From the NCBI RefSeq assembly GCF_009680455.1, contig NZ_WKRD01000012.1, positions 1-64,000 of the forward strand: a stretch of 64,000 nt of DNA, in the 5' to 3' direction. This DNA is from Lachnospira eligens. GTDB taxonomy: Bacteria; Bacillota; Clostridia; Lachnospirales; Lachnospiraceae. This document shows positions 25,695-34,826 of this stretch, piece by piece. The notes below the pieces were generated by a model, which made no database searches, had not been told where the DNA came from, and worked only from the letters and a program-made list of their open reading frames with translations. The position numbers and the translations under genes were made by a program. Positions within the stretch are counted from its first letter, which is position 1; the number at the start of each line of letters is the position of its first letter.

Positions 25695-26426
25695 ATGGAA
25701 GGTATTGGACAAAAGAAGGAAACAGATTATATTTTTGATAAGACAATCAAATGTGATGTATGTGGGAAGGAATTTAAAACAAAGCAGGTAAGAACCGGAA
25801 AAGCAAGATTTATTGGGACAGATGATATATTAAAGCCTCTATATGAAGGAATTGATACATGTAAATATGATATAATAATGTGCCCACATTGTGGCTATGC
25901 AGCCAGTTTACGTTTGTTTGGACATCATACTGAAAAACAGAGGCAGGCTGTAAGGGACAATGTGTCTTCAAGATTTACTGCAAAGGAGCCGGAAACAGAA
26001 ACTTACAGCTATGAGAGAGCTGTGAAACGATGCAAGATGGCGATGCTTACAGAGATGGTGACAGGTGGCAAGATAAGTGAGAGTGCATATCTTTGCTTAA
26101 AGCTGGCGTGGATATATCGTGGGGAGATACAAGAGGCAAAGGCTAATGGAGCAGCACAAGAACGTATAAGTATGTATGAGAAATATGAAAAAGAGTATCT
26201 GGAAGATGCATACAGAGGTTTTAAACAGGCAAGAGAGACTGAATATCCTCCAATAGCGGGAATGGACGAGAATACGATAACATATCTGCTCACAAGCATT
26301 GGAATCCATTGTGGAAAGATAGATGAGGCAAGAAGATATGGTTCTGCTTTGCTTATATCCAGAACAGCCAGCATGAAATTAAAAAATAAAACAAGAGATG
26401 TATTGGAGACTATTAAAAAGAATTAG
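25695..26426 (+). CDS. DUF2225 protein with two CxxC pairs
   Basis: A 243-residue cytoplasmic protein. The N-terminal 90 residues match the DUF2225 pattern: CDVCGKEF, KARFIGTD and CPHCGYAA. The two CxxC pairs should form a zinc ribbon. The remainder is helical and TPR-like (AYLCLKLAWIYRGEIQEAKA, then REYGSALLISR-like text). The function is unknown. Position immediately after glnS and just before an LtaS-like gene suggests one transcript. Confidence 0.78.
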   Translation: MEGIGQKKETDYIFDKTIKCDVCGKEFKTKQVRTGKARFIGTDDILKPLYEGIDTCKYDIIMCPHCGYAASLRLFGHHTEKQRQAVRDNVSSRFTAKEPETETYSYERAVKRCKMAMLTEMVTGGKISESAYLCLKLAWIYRGEIQEAKANGAAQERISMYEKYEKEYLEDAYRGFKQARETEYPPIAGMDENTITYLLTSIGIHCGKIDEARRYGSALLISRTASMKLKNKTRDVLETIKKN

Positions 26427-26449
26427 CACTAAAGGGGCGTATAATCATT

Positions 26450-28462
26450 ATGAACAGGGTTAAAGCTTTTGTACAGAAGATATGGACCTATGATCTGGTT
26501 CACACAGCAGTTTATTCTATTGTTCTTGAACTAATAGTTGAATGTTTTAACAGAAGAGGAATAATGGGACTTGCATTTCCATTTATGCATCCAATTATTT
26601 TTATATACAATACACTTATAATAATGACAAGCATGGCACTTGCATTATTTTTTAGGAGAAGAATGTTTGTGTATAGTGTGGTTTCTGTTTTTTGGATTGG
26701 ATTGGCACTTACTAATTTTATAATACTTTCTTCAAGAAAAACGCCATTTACGGCGATGGATTTTTATCTTATAAAAGATGCTATAAAGGTTGCGGGATTA
26801 TATGTGAGTGTTATACAGATTATTCTTATTGCATTACTGGTTATAGCGGTTATTGCAGGACTTGTTTTTCTGTGGCGGAAAGCCCCAAAACTTGAAGTGA
26901 CAATTAAGAAAACAAAGTTTGTTGCATATGCAGCAGTACAGATGATACTTGTATTTCTTGCAGCATACGGAATGGGAATTACTCTTCTGTTTACAGGAGC
27001 TGTTGAAGGTCACTTTGGTAATCTTGCCCAGGCATATAAGAAATACGGATTCAGTCACTGCTTTGTGAGCAGTGTGCTTGACCGGGGAATTAAGAAATCA
27101 GGAGATTATTCTGAAGAATATATGGATTCACTTAAGAATGATCTTGATAATGTTGATGTTGAAGCGAGTGAAAAGACTCCTAATATTATATTTGTCCAAC
27201 TGGAGTCTTTTTTTGATCCTACACATGTAAAAGGAATAACTTTATCAGAGAATCCGCTGCCTAATTATCAAAAACTTATATCTGAATGTTCTTCAGGATA
27301 TCTCTCAGTTCCATGCTTTGGAGCAGGAACATGTAATACAGAGTTTGAAGTACAGACAGGAATTAATATTGATGATTTTGGACCAGGTGAATATCCATAT
27401 AGAACAATTATGAAATCCAAGGTATGTGAGTCTATGGCCTATGACCTTAAGAAACTTGGTTATTCAACTCATGCAATACACAATAATGATGGAACATTCT
27501 ATGATAGAAATCTGGTGTTTTCACATCTGGGATATGAAACATTTACTTCAATTGAATATATGGATGGGTTTGAAGAAACGCCTATGGGATGGGCTAAGGA
27601 TTATATTCTTACAGGAGAGATTACTAAGGCACTTGATTCAACAGCTGGAACTGACTATGTGTTTACAATATCTGTACAGGGACATGGTGATTATCCATCT
27701 ACACCAATGGAAGGATACACACCAGAGATTAAAGTGACTAACTTTCCAGTTGCAGAACAGCAGACATCATTTGAATATTATGTAAACCAGATTCATGAGA
27801 TGGATAAGTTCATAGGTGAGCTTATACAGTCTTTATCAGAGAGAGATGAAGAAACTGTACTTGTGCTTTATGGAGATCATTTACCTACATTTGATTTTAC
27901 AGATGAAATGCTTACTAACGGAGATAAATTCCAGACACAGTATGTAATCTGGAGTAACTTTGATATGGACAGACAGGAAAAGAATATTCAGGCATATCAG
28001 TTGTCTGCGTATGTAATGCAAAGACTTGGTATATCTGAGGGATATATCATGAAATATCATCAGTCAAAGCAGAAACTTCCAGAAGATGAGTATTTGAAGA
28101 ATCTCAAAATTCTGGAATATGACATTCTGTATGGTAAAAAGGAAATTTATGGTGGAGAAACACCATATGAGGCTACAAATCTTAAGATGGGTATTGATGA
28201 TATTGAGATAACAGATGTCTATAATTATAATGATACGGTGTTTATTGAGGGCAGCAGTTTTAACGATTACAGTTGTGTTCTGATTAACGGGAAAGAATAT
28301 ACCACGGAAAAGGTGAGTGACCGTCTTTTAAGAGTTAATGGTATTAATGTAAAGAAGGACGATGTAGTTGTTGTTGCACAGAAGGGCGATGATAAAGTTG
28401 AACTCAGCCGTACAACTTTTACAGTAAAGCAACAGAGTAAGAAAAACGCACAACAACAGTAA
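26450..28462 (+). CDS. LtaS-like membrane sulfatase-fold phosphotransferase
   Basis: A 670-residue membrane enzyme of the lipoteichoic acid synthase/alkaline phosphatase superfamily. About five transmembrane helices fill residues 1-190. The extracellular catalytic domain has NIIFVQLESFFD (first metal ligand Glu), GAGTCNTEFEVQTG with the likely catalytic Thr294, and VLVLYGDHLPTFDF with the metal-binding Asp-His. Members transfer glycerol phosphate or related groups from lipids onto wall polymers. A C-terminal extra domain of about 100 residues (NYNDTVFIEGSSFNDYSCVL) looks beta-rich and is not in classic LtaS. The substrate is therefore open. Confidence 0.85.
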   Translation: MNRVKAFVQKIWTYDLVHTAVYSIVLELIVECFNRRGIMGLAFPFMHPIIFIYNTLIIMTSMALALFFRRRMFVYSVVSVFWIGLALTNFIILSSRKTPFTAMDFYLIKDAIKVAGLYVSVIQIILIALLVIAVIAGLVFLWRKAPKLEVTIKKTKFVAYAAVQMILVFLAAYGMGITLLFTGAVEGHFGNLAQAYKKYGFSHCFVSSVLDRGIKKSGDYSEEYMDSLKNDLDNVDVEASEKTPNIIFVQLESFFDPTHVKGITLSENPLPNYQKLISECSSGYLSVPCFGAGTCNTEFEVQTGINIDDFGPGEYPYRTIMKSKVCESMAYDLKKLGYSTHAIHNNDGTFYDRNLVFSHLGYETFTSIEYMDGFEETPMGWAKDYILTGEITKALDSTAGTDYVFTISVQGHGDYPSTPMEGYTPEIKVTNFPVAEQQTSFEYYVNQIHEMDKFIGELIQSLSERDEETVLVLYGDHLPTFDFTDEMLTNGDKFQTQYVIWSNFDMDRQEKNIQAYQLSAYVMQRLGISEGYIMKYHQSKQKLPEDEYLKNLKILEYDILYGKKEIYGGETPYEATNLKMGIDDIEITDVYNYNDTVFIEGSSFNDYSCVLINGKEYTTEKVSDRLLRVNGINVKKDDVVVVAQKGDDKVELSRTTFTVKQQSKKNAQQQ

Positions 28463-28477
28463 ATGTGCTATCTTTAA

Positions 28478-28506
28478 TTGACAGCGGGTACCTGAAATGG
28501 TAATAT
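28478..28506 (+). promoter_or_regulatory. Sigma-A promoter of the cold-shock gene
   Basis: TTGACA (28478-28483), a 17-base spacer and TAATAT (28501-28506). It gives a short leader of about 40 bases before the ATG at 28553. Confidence 0.8.
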
Positions 28507-28552
28507 TAGTAAGGTGTTTCAAACATCAAGATTTTTTTTGGAGGTACTTGAA

Positions 28553-28750
28553 ATGAAGGGTACAGTTAAATGGTTCAACAACCAGAAGGGTTACGGCTTT
28601 ATCAGTGATGAGTCAGGAAAGGATGTATTTGTACATTACTCTGGACTTAACATGGAAGGCTTCAAGTCTTTAGAGGAAGGCGCTCAGGTTGAGTTTGATG
28701 TAACAGATGGCGCAAAGGGTCCTCAGGCTACTAACGTAACAAAATTATAA
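28553..28750 (+). CDS. Cold-shock protein (CspA family)
   Basis: A 65-residue single cold-shock domain: [20 protein letters not shown] carries RNP1 (KGYGFI) and DVFVHYSGL is RNP2-like. It is an RNA chaperone binding single-stranded nucleic acids. TTTGGAGG precedes the ATG; the frame open from 28514 is leader. Codon choice is that of a highly expressed gene, and it has its own promoter. Confidence 0.95.
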   Translation: MKGTVKWFNNQKGYGFISDESGKDVFVHYSGLNMEGFKSLEEGAQVEFDVTDGAKGPQATNVTKL

Positions 28751-28822
28751 TCGGTTGTTTTTCAGTGTGCCTTTTTTATATTATATATAGAAAGATATAT
28801 TGTAACACAATAGGATTATGGG

Positions 28823-28855
28823 GGCGGTCACAATTAATATTGGACCGCCTTTTTT
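28823..28855 (+). terminator. Rho-independent terminator after the cold-shock gene
   Basis: GGCGGTC (28823-28829) pairs with GACCGCC (28843-28849), followed by TTTTTT. Confidence 0.9.
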
Positions 28856-28877
28856 GATAATATAATCTGGAGGTTTT

Positions 28878-29726
28878 ATGGAGAATTTAAATATTAATTA
28901 TGACAAGACAGTGAGTAATGCAACTGTCAGTATGATATCAGCAGGCGCAATACTTGTTATATCTGTTCTGATAGTTCTTCTTGTGTTGGTAATTAAGAGA
29001 TGGAAGGGAAGATTTATACCTTTGGCATTAGGTGTTCTTTCGTATGTTGTATTTGGGTTTATGTTTTCACAGCTTTTGATGAGTGTTCTTTCGCTTATAC
29101 CTAATGTTGATCAGTCATTTACGTATAATACCAATGCATATGTGGTTATATATAATATTCTGCTTGCAGCAGGGTTTGGTATTGCAAGATGGTTTACGGC
29201 AAAGATGATGACTGACAGATATAACAGAACAGGGGACGTGCTTATGGCAGGAACGGGTCTTGCAATTGGAGATACCGTTATTACTTATGCATTGTCAATG
29301 TTTACATTTTTTGTATATGCACAGGCAATATCAGCTAATGGATTAGAAAAATTCATCTCGGATATGTTTAACAGCGGAATGGCTGAGAGTGATGTAATTA
29401 CATTATATACTTCAAATGTATCACAGCTGATTGATTCGCCTGCGATTTTGTGGTTTTTAATGGCTGTATCTGCGGTTCTTGATATTGCACTTAATATAAT
29501 GCTGTTTATGGTTGTATATGGCGTAGTAAAGAAACAGGTTAATTATATGTATGCATATTATGCGATAATTGCACAGTTTGTTTCTAATATAATGTTCCAG
29601 TTATATAATGCATTTTCACTTACTAATATTATTGTTTTGTTTATTGTTAAGCTTGTGATTGTGGGAGGAATAGCTTTATTTATCAAGCAATTCATTATGA
29701 AGGAGATAAAATACTCAAATGACTGA
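28878..29726 (+). CDS. Polytopic membrane protein, possibly YhfC-like
   Basis: A 282-residue protein with about seven hydrophobic segments (for example AILVISVLIVLLVLVIKR, VIYNILLAAGFGIARWFTA and IIVLFIVKLVIVGGIALFIK). The layout resembles the YhfC family of integral membrane proteins, but I cannot confirm a family signature. The 3' end overlaps the P-type ATPase gene by eight bases, so the two are translationally coupled. A function linked to cation transport or its regulation is a reasonable but unproven inference. GGAGG precedes the ATG. Confidence 0.65.
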   Translation: MENLNINYDKTVSNATVSMISAGAILVISVLIVLLVLVIKRWKGRFIPLALGVLSYVVFGFMFSQLLMSVLSLIPNVDQSFTYNTNAYVVIYNILLAAGFGIARWFTAKMMTDRYNRTGDVLMAGTGLAIGDTVITYALSMFTFFVYAQAISANGLEKFISDMFNSGMAESDVITLYTSNVSQLIDSPAILWFLMAVSAVLDIALNIMLFMVVYGVVKKQVNYMYAYYAIIAQFVSNIMFQLYNAFSLTNIIVLFIVKLVIVGGIALFIKQFIMKEIKYSND

Positions 29727-32100
29727 TGTGAAAAAAGGACTAACAGCAGATGAAGTAGAGCAGTTAACAAATGATGGCATGGTCAATGTGTCAGTTGGAA
29801 AACAATCCAAGACCATTGGCCAGATTGTTGCGGGCAATGTATTTACATATTTCAACCTGATATTTGCTGTATTTGCTGTTCTTCTGGCTTTTGTGAGGTC
29901 ATATAATAATATGACATTTCTTCCAGTAATTATTTCTAATATGTTTATTGGAATAATTCAGGAGATAAGAGCTAAGAAGGTTCTTGATAAACTTACGGTG
30001 GTTAATGCACCTAAGACATCGGTTATAAGAGATGGACAATTACATACTGTAGCTTCGGAGACTCTGGTTAAGGGAGATTTGTGCGTATTTTCAGCTGGAA
30101 ACCAGCTGAGTGCAGATGCAATTCTTGTTGATGGGTTTGTTCGTGTCAATGAATCATTAGTTACTGGTGAGTCTGACGAGGTTGTCAAGAATGCCGGGGA
30201 TATATTACTCTCCGGCAGTTTTATTGTGTCAGGAGAATGTAAGGCTGTGCTTACAAATGTCGGTCTTGACGCATATGCAGCAAAGCTTGCAATAGAAGCA
30301 AAGGCAGGACGAAAGAAACACAAAACAGATATGATGCAATCTCTTGATAAGCTTGTTAAGACAATCGGTGTCCTTATAATACCTATAGGAGCAGGACTGT
30401 TTTTACAGAGCAGATTTGCAGTCGGGGGCTCAATAAAGAGCAGTATAGATTCAATGGTAGCCTCACTTGTCGGAATGATTCCAGAAGGGCTGTATCTGCT
30501 TGCAAGTGTTGCACTGGTTGTCAGTGTTATGAGACTTGGAAAGAAGAATGTTATTGTACATGAGATGAACTGTGTAGAAACACTGGCGAGAGTTAATGTA
30601 TTGTGTGTTGATAAAACCGGAACAATAACCAGACCAGATATGTCAGTTACCCATGTTGAAATATTGGATTACACAGATGGTTACGGAAAGCATACTGATT
30701 ACCATGAAACAGAGAGAATTATAAAAAATGTAGTGGCAGCAATCAGTTCTGACAATGCAACAATGGAAGCAATACATTCGTATTATGGAATTGAAGAAGA
30801 ATGTGAATGTGACCAGGTATTTCCATTTTCTTCTCAGAATAAATACAGTGGTGCAAGATATGGAAAAGATGTATATCTGTTAGGCGCACCTGAATATCTG
30901 CTTCTTGATTCATATCCTGATTATAGGAATATTATTGATAAGTATTCATGCAATGGAGAGAGAATTGTCGTGTTTGGGCTGGCAAATGAGCAGATAACAG
31001 GAGAGGCTGTCACAAAGGCGATAACTCCTATGGCTTTTATAATACTTGAGAATGAGATAAGAGAAACGGCAAAAGAAACATTTGAATATTTTAAAAAGCA
31101 GGGGGTCGCAATTAAAGTTATATCTGGAGATAATCCGCTGACTGCATCAAAGGTTGCAATACGGGCAGGGATAGATGATGCCACATATTACATAGATGCG
31201 ACTACACTTAAAACGGATAAGGATATAGCAGATGCGGTTCAGAAATATACTGTTTTTGGAAGAGTTATTCCGGAGCAGAAGAAAAAGATTATAGAAGCAT
31301 TTAAGATGGCAGGCAATGTTGTCGCAATGACAGGTGACGGGGTCAATGATGTACTTGCATTAAAATGTGCTGACTGTAGTGTTGCAATGGCATCAGGAAG
31401 TGAGGCTGCCAGCAATGCAGCACAGATAGTTCTTCTGGACTCTGATTTTTCAAAGATGCCGGATGTTGTTGGAGAAGGAAGAAGGGTTGTCAATAATATT
31501 AAGCGTTCAGCATCGCTGTTTCTTGCAAAGAATATATTCTCAATGCTGCTTACGATATTTACACTTATATCAGTTAATCTGTATCCTTTATATCCGACCC
31601 AGTTATCATTCTTAGGAATATTTACAATAGGTGTACCGGCTTTCTTTCTGGCATTACAGCCTAATAAGAGTCTTATAAAGGGTGATTTCCTGCTAAATGT
31701 AGTACTAAAGGCGTTGCCTACAGGTCTGACGGATTTTATTGTAGTTACGATTATAACAATATATGGCAATTGCACAGGTGCACCACATGAGCAGACAGCG
31801 ACTGCAGCAACACTTGTGCTTCTTACCGTGGGCATGGCAGCACTGGTAAGAGTATGTAAGCCATTCGATATAATAAGAGTATGTGTATGCGTTGCAATGG
31901 CATGCGGAATTGTATTTTCAATGATATTTTTACGCTCATTATTTGCAATGGTTGTATTAAAGGGGCTGGCACTTAATCTTACTGTTATGATGATGGTTCT
32001 GTCGCTGCCTCTGTACAGATATGTATGCAGGATGACGGCATGGCTGATAGATTTCTTTGAGAACCATAACCGTCATTTCAGACACCTGCTTAAAGGCTGA
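29719..32100 (+). CDS. Cation-translocating P-type ATPase, CtpE-like
   Basis: A 793-residue membrane ATPase. The actuator motif VTGESDEV, the phosphorylation site DKTGT with Asp298, the nucleotide-binding region KYSGARYGKD, and the hinge TGDGVNDVLALKCADCSVAM are all intact. The membrane segment before the DKTGT site reads IPEGLYLLASVAL. This PEGL motif, and the short N-terminus without heavy-metal domains, point to the CtpE-like group of P-type ATPases, for which calcium transport has been proposed in mycobacteria. The transported ion here is inferred. Start overlaps the upstream membrane-protein gene by eight bases. It converges with the following minus-strand gene. Confidence 0.85.
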   Translation: MTDVKKGLTADEVEQLTNDGMVNVSVGKQSKTIGQIVAGNVFTYFNLIFAVFAVLLAFVRSYNNMTFLPVIISNMFIGIIQEIRAKKVLDKLTVVNAPKTSVIRDGQLHTVASETLVKGDLCVFSAGNQLSADAILVDGFVRVNESLVTGESDEVVKNAGDILLSGSFIVSGECKAVLTNVGLDAYAAKLAIEAKAGRKKHKTDMMQSLDKLVKTIGVLIIPIGAGLFLQSRFAVGGSIKSSIDSMVASLVGMIPEGLYLLASVALVVSVMRLGKKNVIVHEMNCVETLARVNVLCVDKTGTITRPDMSVTHVEILDYTDGYGKHTDYHETERIIKNVVAAISSDNATMEAIHSYYGIEEECECDQVFPFSSQNKYSGARYGKDVYLLGAPEYLLLDSYPDYRNIIDKYSCNGERIVVFGLANEQITGEAVTKAITPMAFIILENEIRETAKETFEYFKKQGVAIKVISGDNPLTASKVAIRAGIDDATYYIDATTLKTDKDIADAVQKYTVFGRVIPEQKKKIIEAFKMAGNVVAMTGDGVNDVLALKCADCSVAMASGSEAASNAAQIVLLDSDFSKMPDVVGEGRRVVNNIKRSASLFLAKNIFSMLLTIFTLISVNLYPLYPTQLSFLGIFTIGVPAFFLALQPNKSLIKGDFLLNVVLKALPTGLTDFIVVTIITIYGNCTGAPHEQTATAATLVLLTVGMAALVRVCKPFDIIRVCVCVAMACGIVFSMIFLRSLFAMVVLKGLALNLTVMMMVLSLPLYRYVCRMTAWLIDFFENHNRHFRHLLKG

Positions 32101-32115
32101 TATATTAAAAATGTA

Positions 32116-33138
32116 TTACTGCTTATTTAGAGCTTTTTCAGAGAATTCAGTTGTTACAAGGCTGCTGTAAGGAACTGGAGATTTAAGCTCACCAGCCTGC
32201 GTAAGAATGTCCTGTAAAAGATTAAAACTGTCTTCGGTGAATACAGTAGAGGTTTTCCATGTATCCTGTGATTTATATCTTTCAACAATTGCGGTTATTG
32301 TTGCAATATCGGTTTCTTTAAACTGAGGTGCAATGATGGCCGCAATTTCTGCTGATGAATGTGTATTGACATAATCAAGCCCCTTCTGTGTAGCGTTAGT
32401 GAATTTCTGGATTACATCAGGATTTTTCTTGATATAGCTTTTCTTTGCACAATATGCTGTGTAAGGAACATAGCCGCTTTCTACACCGAGCGAGGCGATA
32501 ACGTGGCCTTCACCCTGCTGTTCAAGTAAAGTTGCAGAAGGCTCAAATTCAACTGTGTAATCACCTATTCCAGATGTGAATGCGGCAGAAGTTGAACCAA
32601 AATCAACATTCTGAAGGATTTCAAGGTCTGTTTCAGGGTTAATATTATTCTTTTTCAGAATATATTCAAATAACATCTGGGGCATACCGCCGGCTCTGCC
32701 GCCGATAACAGTTTTTCCTTTAAGTTCAGACCAGTCAAAATTATCATTGGATTCTCTTCCTACAAGGAAATTGCCAGCACGCTGTGTAAGTCCGGCAAAG
32801 TTGACAGCATAGTCATCAGAGCCTTCGGCATATACATAGATTGATGATTCAGAACCCATGAATCCAATATCTGCATCACCGGATATTAAGGCTGTCATTA
32901 CTTTGTCAGCACCAAAACCATTAGTTACGGTAAGCTCAAGCCCTTCGTCGGCAAAATATCCATTCTCAATGGCGACATATTGTGGTGCATAGAATATAGA
33001 GTGTGTAACTTCGCAGAGAGTGATTTTTTTAACGGAATTGTCTGCATTTTCTTTGTTGCAGGCTGTCATTGGAAATGTTGTGACCAGTATGATGGTCATA
33101 ATAATAAATAATGATATATATTTGCTGAAATTCTTCAA
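32116..33138 (-). CDS. ABC-transporter substrate-binding lipoprotein (NMT1/SsuA-like), orphan
   Basis: A 340-residue exported lipoprotein; the signal peptide ends in MTAC with lipid-modified Cys27. The mature protein has the type II periplasmic-binding fold of the NMT1/THI5/SsuA group (TLCEVTHSIFYAPQYVAIEN, FADEGLELTVTNGFGADKV, GDADIGFMG). Members bind thiamine precursors, nitrate or alkane sulfonates. No ATPase or permease gene is adjacent on either side, and no TPP or other riboswitch is visible upstream. It must therefore work with a transporter encoded elsewhere, or act as a sensor. The ligand cannot be predicted. Confidence 0.85.
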   Translation of the reverse strand: MKNFSKYISLFIIMTIILVTTFPMTACNKENADNSVKKITLCEVTHSIFYAPQYVAIENGYFADEGLELTVTNGFGADKVMTALISGDADIGFMGSESSIYVYAEGSDDYAVNFAGLTQRAGNFLVGRESNDNFDWSELKGKTVIGGRAGGMPQMLFEYILKKNNINPETDLEILQNVDFGSTSAAFTSGIGDYTVEFEPSATLLEQQGEGHVIASLGVESGYVPYTAYCAKKSYIKKNPDVIQKFTNATQKGLDYVNTHSSAEIAAIIAPQFKETDIATITAIVERYKSQDTWKTSTVFTEDSFNLLQDILTQAGELKSPVPYSSLVTTEFSEKALNKQ

Positions 33139-33217
33139 TGAAATTCTCCGTTGTAGCTGCTTTTATTGTTATAGTATTATTTTTCTGTAATTTTGTTCCA
33201 CAAAAGTAATAAAAAGA

Positions 33218-33247
33218 TTGTCATTTAATGAGAAATTATGGTATCAT
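33218..33247 (+). promoter_or_regulatory. Likely sigma-A promoter of the chemoreceptor gene
   Basis: TTGTCA (33218-33223), an 18-base spacer and TATCAT (33242-33247). No sigma-D GCCGAT box is found here. Confidence 0.5.
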
Positions 33248-33298
33248 AATAGAAAATTACAGTGTAGATAATTTAATATCTGTATATGGAGGAGCGTT

Positions 33299-34726
33299 AT
33301 GTTTAGAAAGAATAAAACAACAGCTAAAGCAGCGTCAGGTAATGATTTGAATACATTGCTTGATGTATTTGATAAGATAATATCTGGTGAGATATCGCAT
33401 ACAGGTGAATCACCGGCTGATATAACACTTTTTGAAAATCCTGAGGTTGCCAATAAGTTTAATGAAGTTGTTGAGACTTATAAGAGATTCAATAATAATT
33501 TCGTAATGAGACTTAATGAGGCTATGGAGTCAATTGGCGATAATTCATATGTAAAGAATATGATGGATGAGGTGCAGTCACAGGCTCAGGCTATTGGTGC
33601 TATGGGAGAGTCAGGACATAATCTTGAAGAATCTATTAACCACATTAATGTTGCCATGGCTGATATTAAGGACAATACTCATGAGATGCTTGCTGCTACA
33701 CAGAACAGTACAGCTAATATGAATGAGAGTATTAAGGTTGTTAATGAGTCATCAGAAAAGATTTCGGATATTAACAGACAGGTACAGGAATTTCAGGACA
33801 AGATTCATAAGATTGGAGAGATTGTTGATATTGTGAAGAAGGTTGCAAGCCAGAGTAATCTGTTAGCTCTCAATGCTTCTATTGAGGCTGCAAGAGCAGG
33901 AGAGGCAGGAAAAGGTTTTGCAGTTGTTGCTGATCAGGTAAGACAGTTATCAAGCAGTACATCAGAATCTGCTGATGATATTGTTAATTATGTAAGGGAA
34001 CTCAATGATGATATTGGAAGATTGGCAGTATCCATGGATGATACAACTGTTAAGCTTTCAGAAGGTAATTCAAAGGTTGAAGAATCACTTTCAGATATTG
34101 AAAGAATGAATAACCAGATGGTTGCAATTAATGATGCTGTTAACGGAATATTCGCAGATATTGATACACAGTCATCTATTACTACAGAATTTGCCAAGCA
34201 GGTAGACAGTATTGCGGCAAGCTATGATAAGTTATCTGATAACTGTATGGCTACAGGTACTCATATCTATAAGATTGGCAGATATATTGATACTGCAAGA
34301 AGTGATATGTTCAGGTCATTCTCTAATGTTACAACACAGGATATGATAAGAATATTCCAGATTGACCACTTTATCCTTATGTGGAGAGTATATAATAATG
34401 CTGTTGGATTTGAAACTCTTAAGGTTACACAGCTTAACAATCCGGATGGATGTAAGTTAGGTAAGTGGATGAAAGCACAGACAGATACGCGTATTACAGG
34501 AAGCAGACAGTTTAAGGATCTTGATGCGGCACACAGACAGATTCATAAATATGCTGTTGATTCTTGGAACGCCAAGGAGTCTGGTAATGTAGAACTTGCA
34601 CTTGAATACTTCCAGAAGTGCTATGATGCATTTGGTGTATATAGTAATAAGATAGAAGAGTTCAAGAGCTATATGAGAACAATTGGTTATACTGATGAAA
34701 CTGAAAAAGTGACTTTCAGAAAGTAA
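33299..34726 (+). CDS. Soluble methyl-accepting chemotaxis protein with CZB zinc-sensing domain
   Basis: A 475-residue receptor with no signal peptide or transmembrane helix, so it acts in the cytoplasm. Residues about 60-320 form the signalling coiled coil, with the highly conserved hairpin tip [20 protein letters not shown] and [20 protein letters not shown]. Residues about 350-460 are a chemoreceptor zinc-binding (CZB) domain: DHFILMW, CKLGKWM and AAHRQIHKY give the His-Cys-His-His ligands. CZB proteins sense zinc or oxidants such as hypochlorous acid. It lies apart from cheX-cheY (46 kb) but presumably feeds the same kinase. Confidence 0.9.
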   Translation: MFRKNKTTAKAASGNDLNTLLDVFDKIISGEISHTGESPADITLFENPEVANKFNEVVETYKRFNNNFVMRLNEAMESIGDNSYVKNMMDEVQSQAQAIGAMGESGHNLEESINHINVAMADIKDNTHEMLAATQNSTANMNESIKVVNESSEKISDINRQVQEFQDKIHKIGEIVDIVKKVASQSNLLALNASIEAARAGEAGKGFAVVADQVRQLSSSTSESADDIVNYVRELNDDIGRLAVSMDDTTVKLSEGNSKVEESLSDIERMNNQMVAINDAVNGIFADIDTQSSITTEFAKQVDSIAASYDKLSDNCMATGTHIYKIGRYIDTARSDMFRSFSNVTTQDMIRIFQIDHFILMWRVYNNAVGFETLKVTQLNNPDGCKLGKWMKAQTDTRITGSRQFKDLDAAHRQIHKYAVDSWNAKESGNVELALEYFQKCYDAFGVYSNKIEEFKSYMRTIGYTDETEKVTFRK

Positions 34727-34738
34727 TTAAAGTGAATG

Positions 34739-34772
34739 GTCTCCTATGGTGAAGCATAGGAGACTTATTTTA
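34739..34772 (+). terminator. Rho-independent terminator after the chemoreceptor gene
   Basis: GTCTCCTATG (34739-34748) pairs with CATAGGAGAC (34755-34764), followed by TTATTTT. Confidence 0.85.
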
Positions 34773-34826
34773 ATGTAAGAAGGAATAGAGTGGTTTAGAT
34801 AATTATAAGGAGATAGCAAACAGAGT

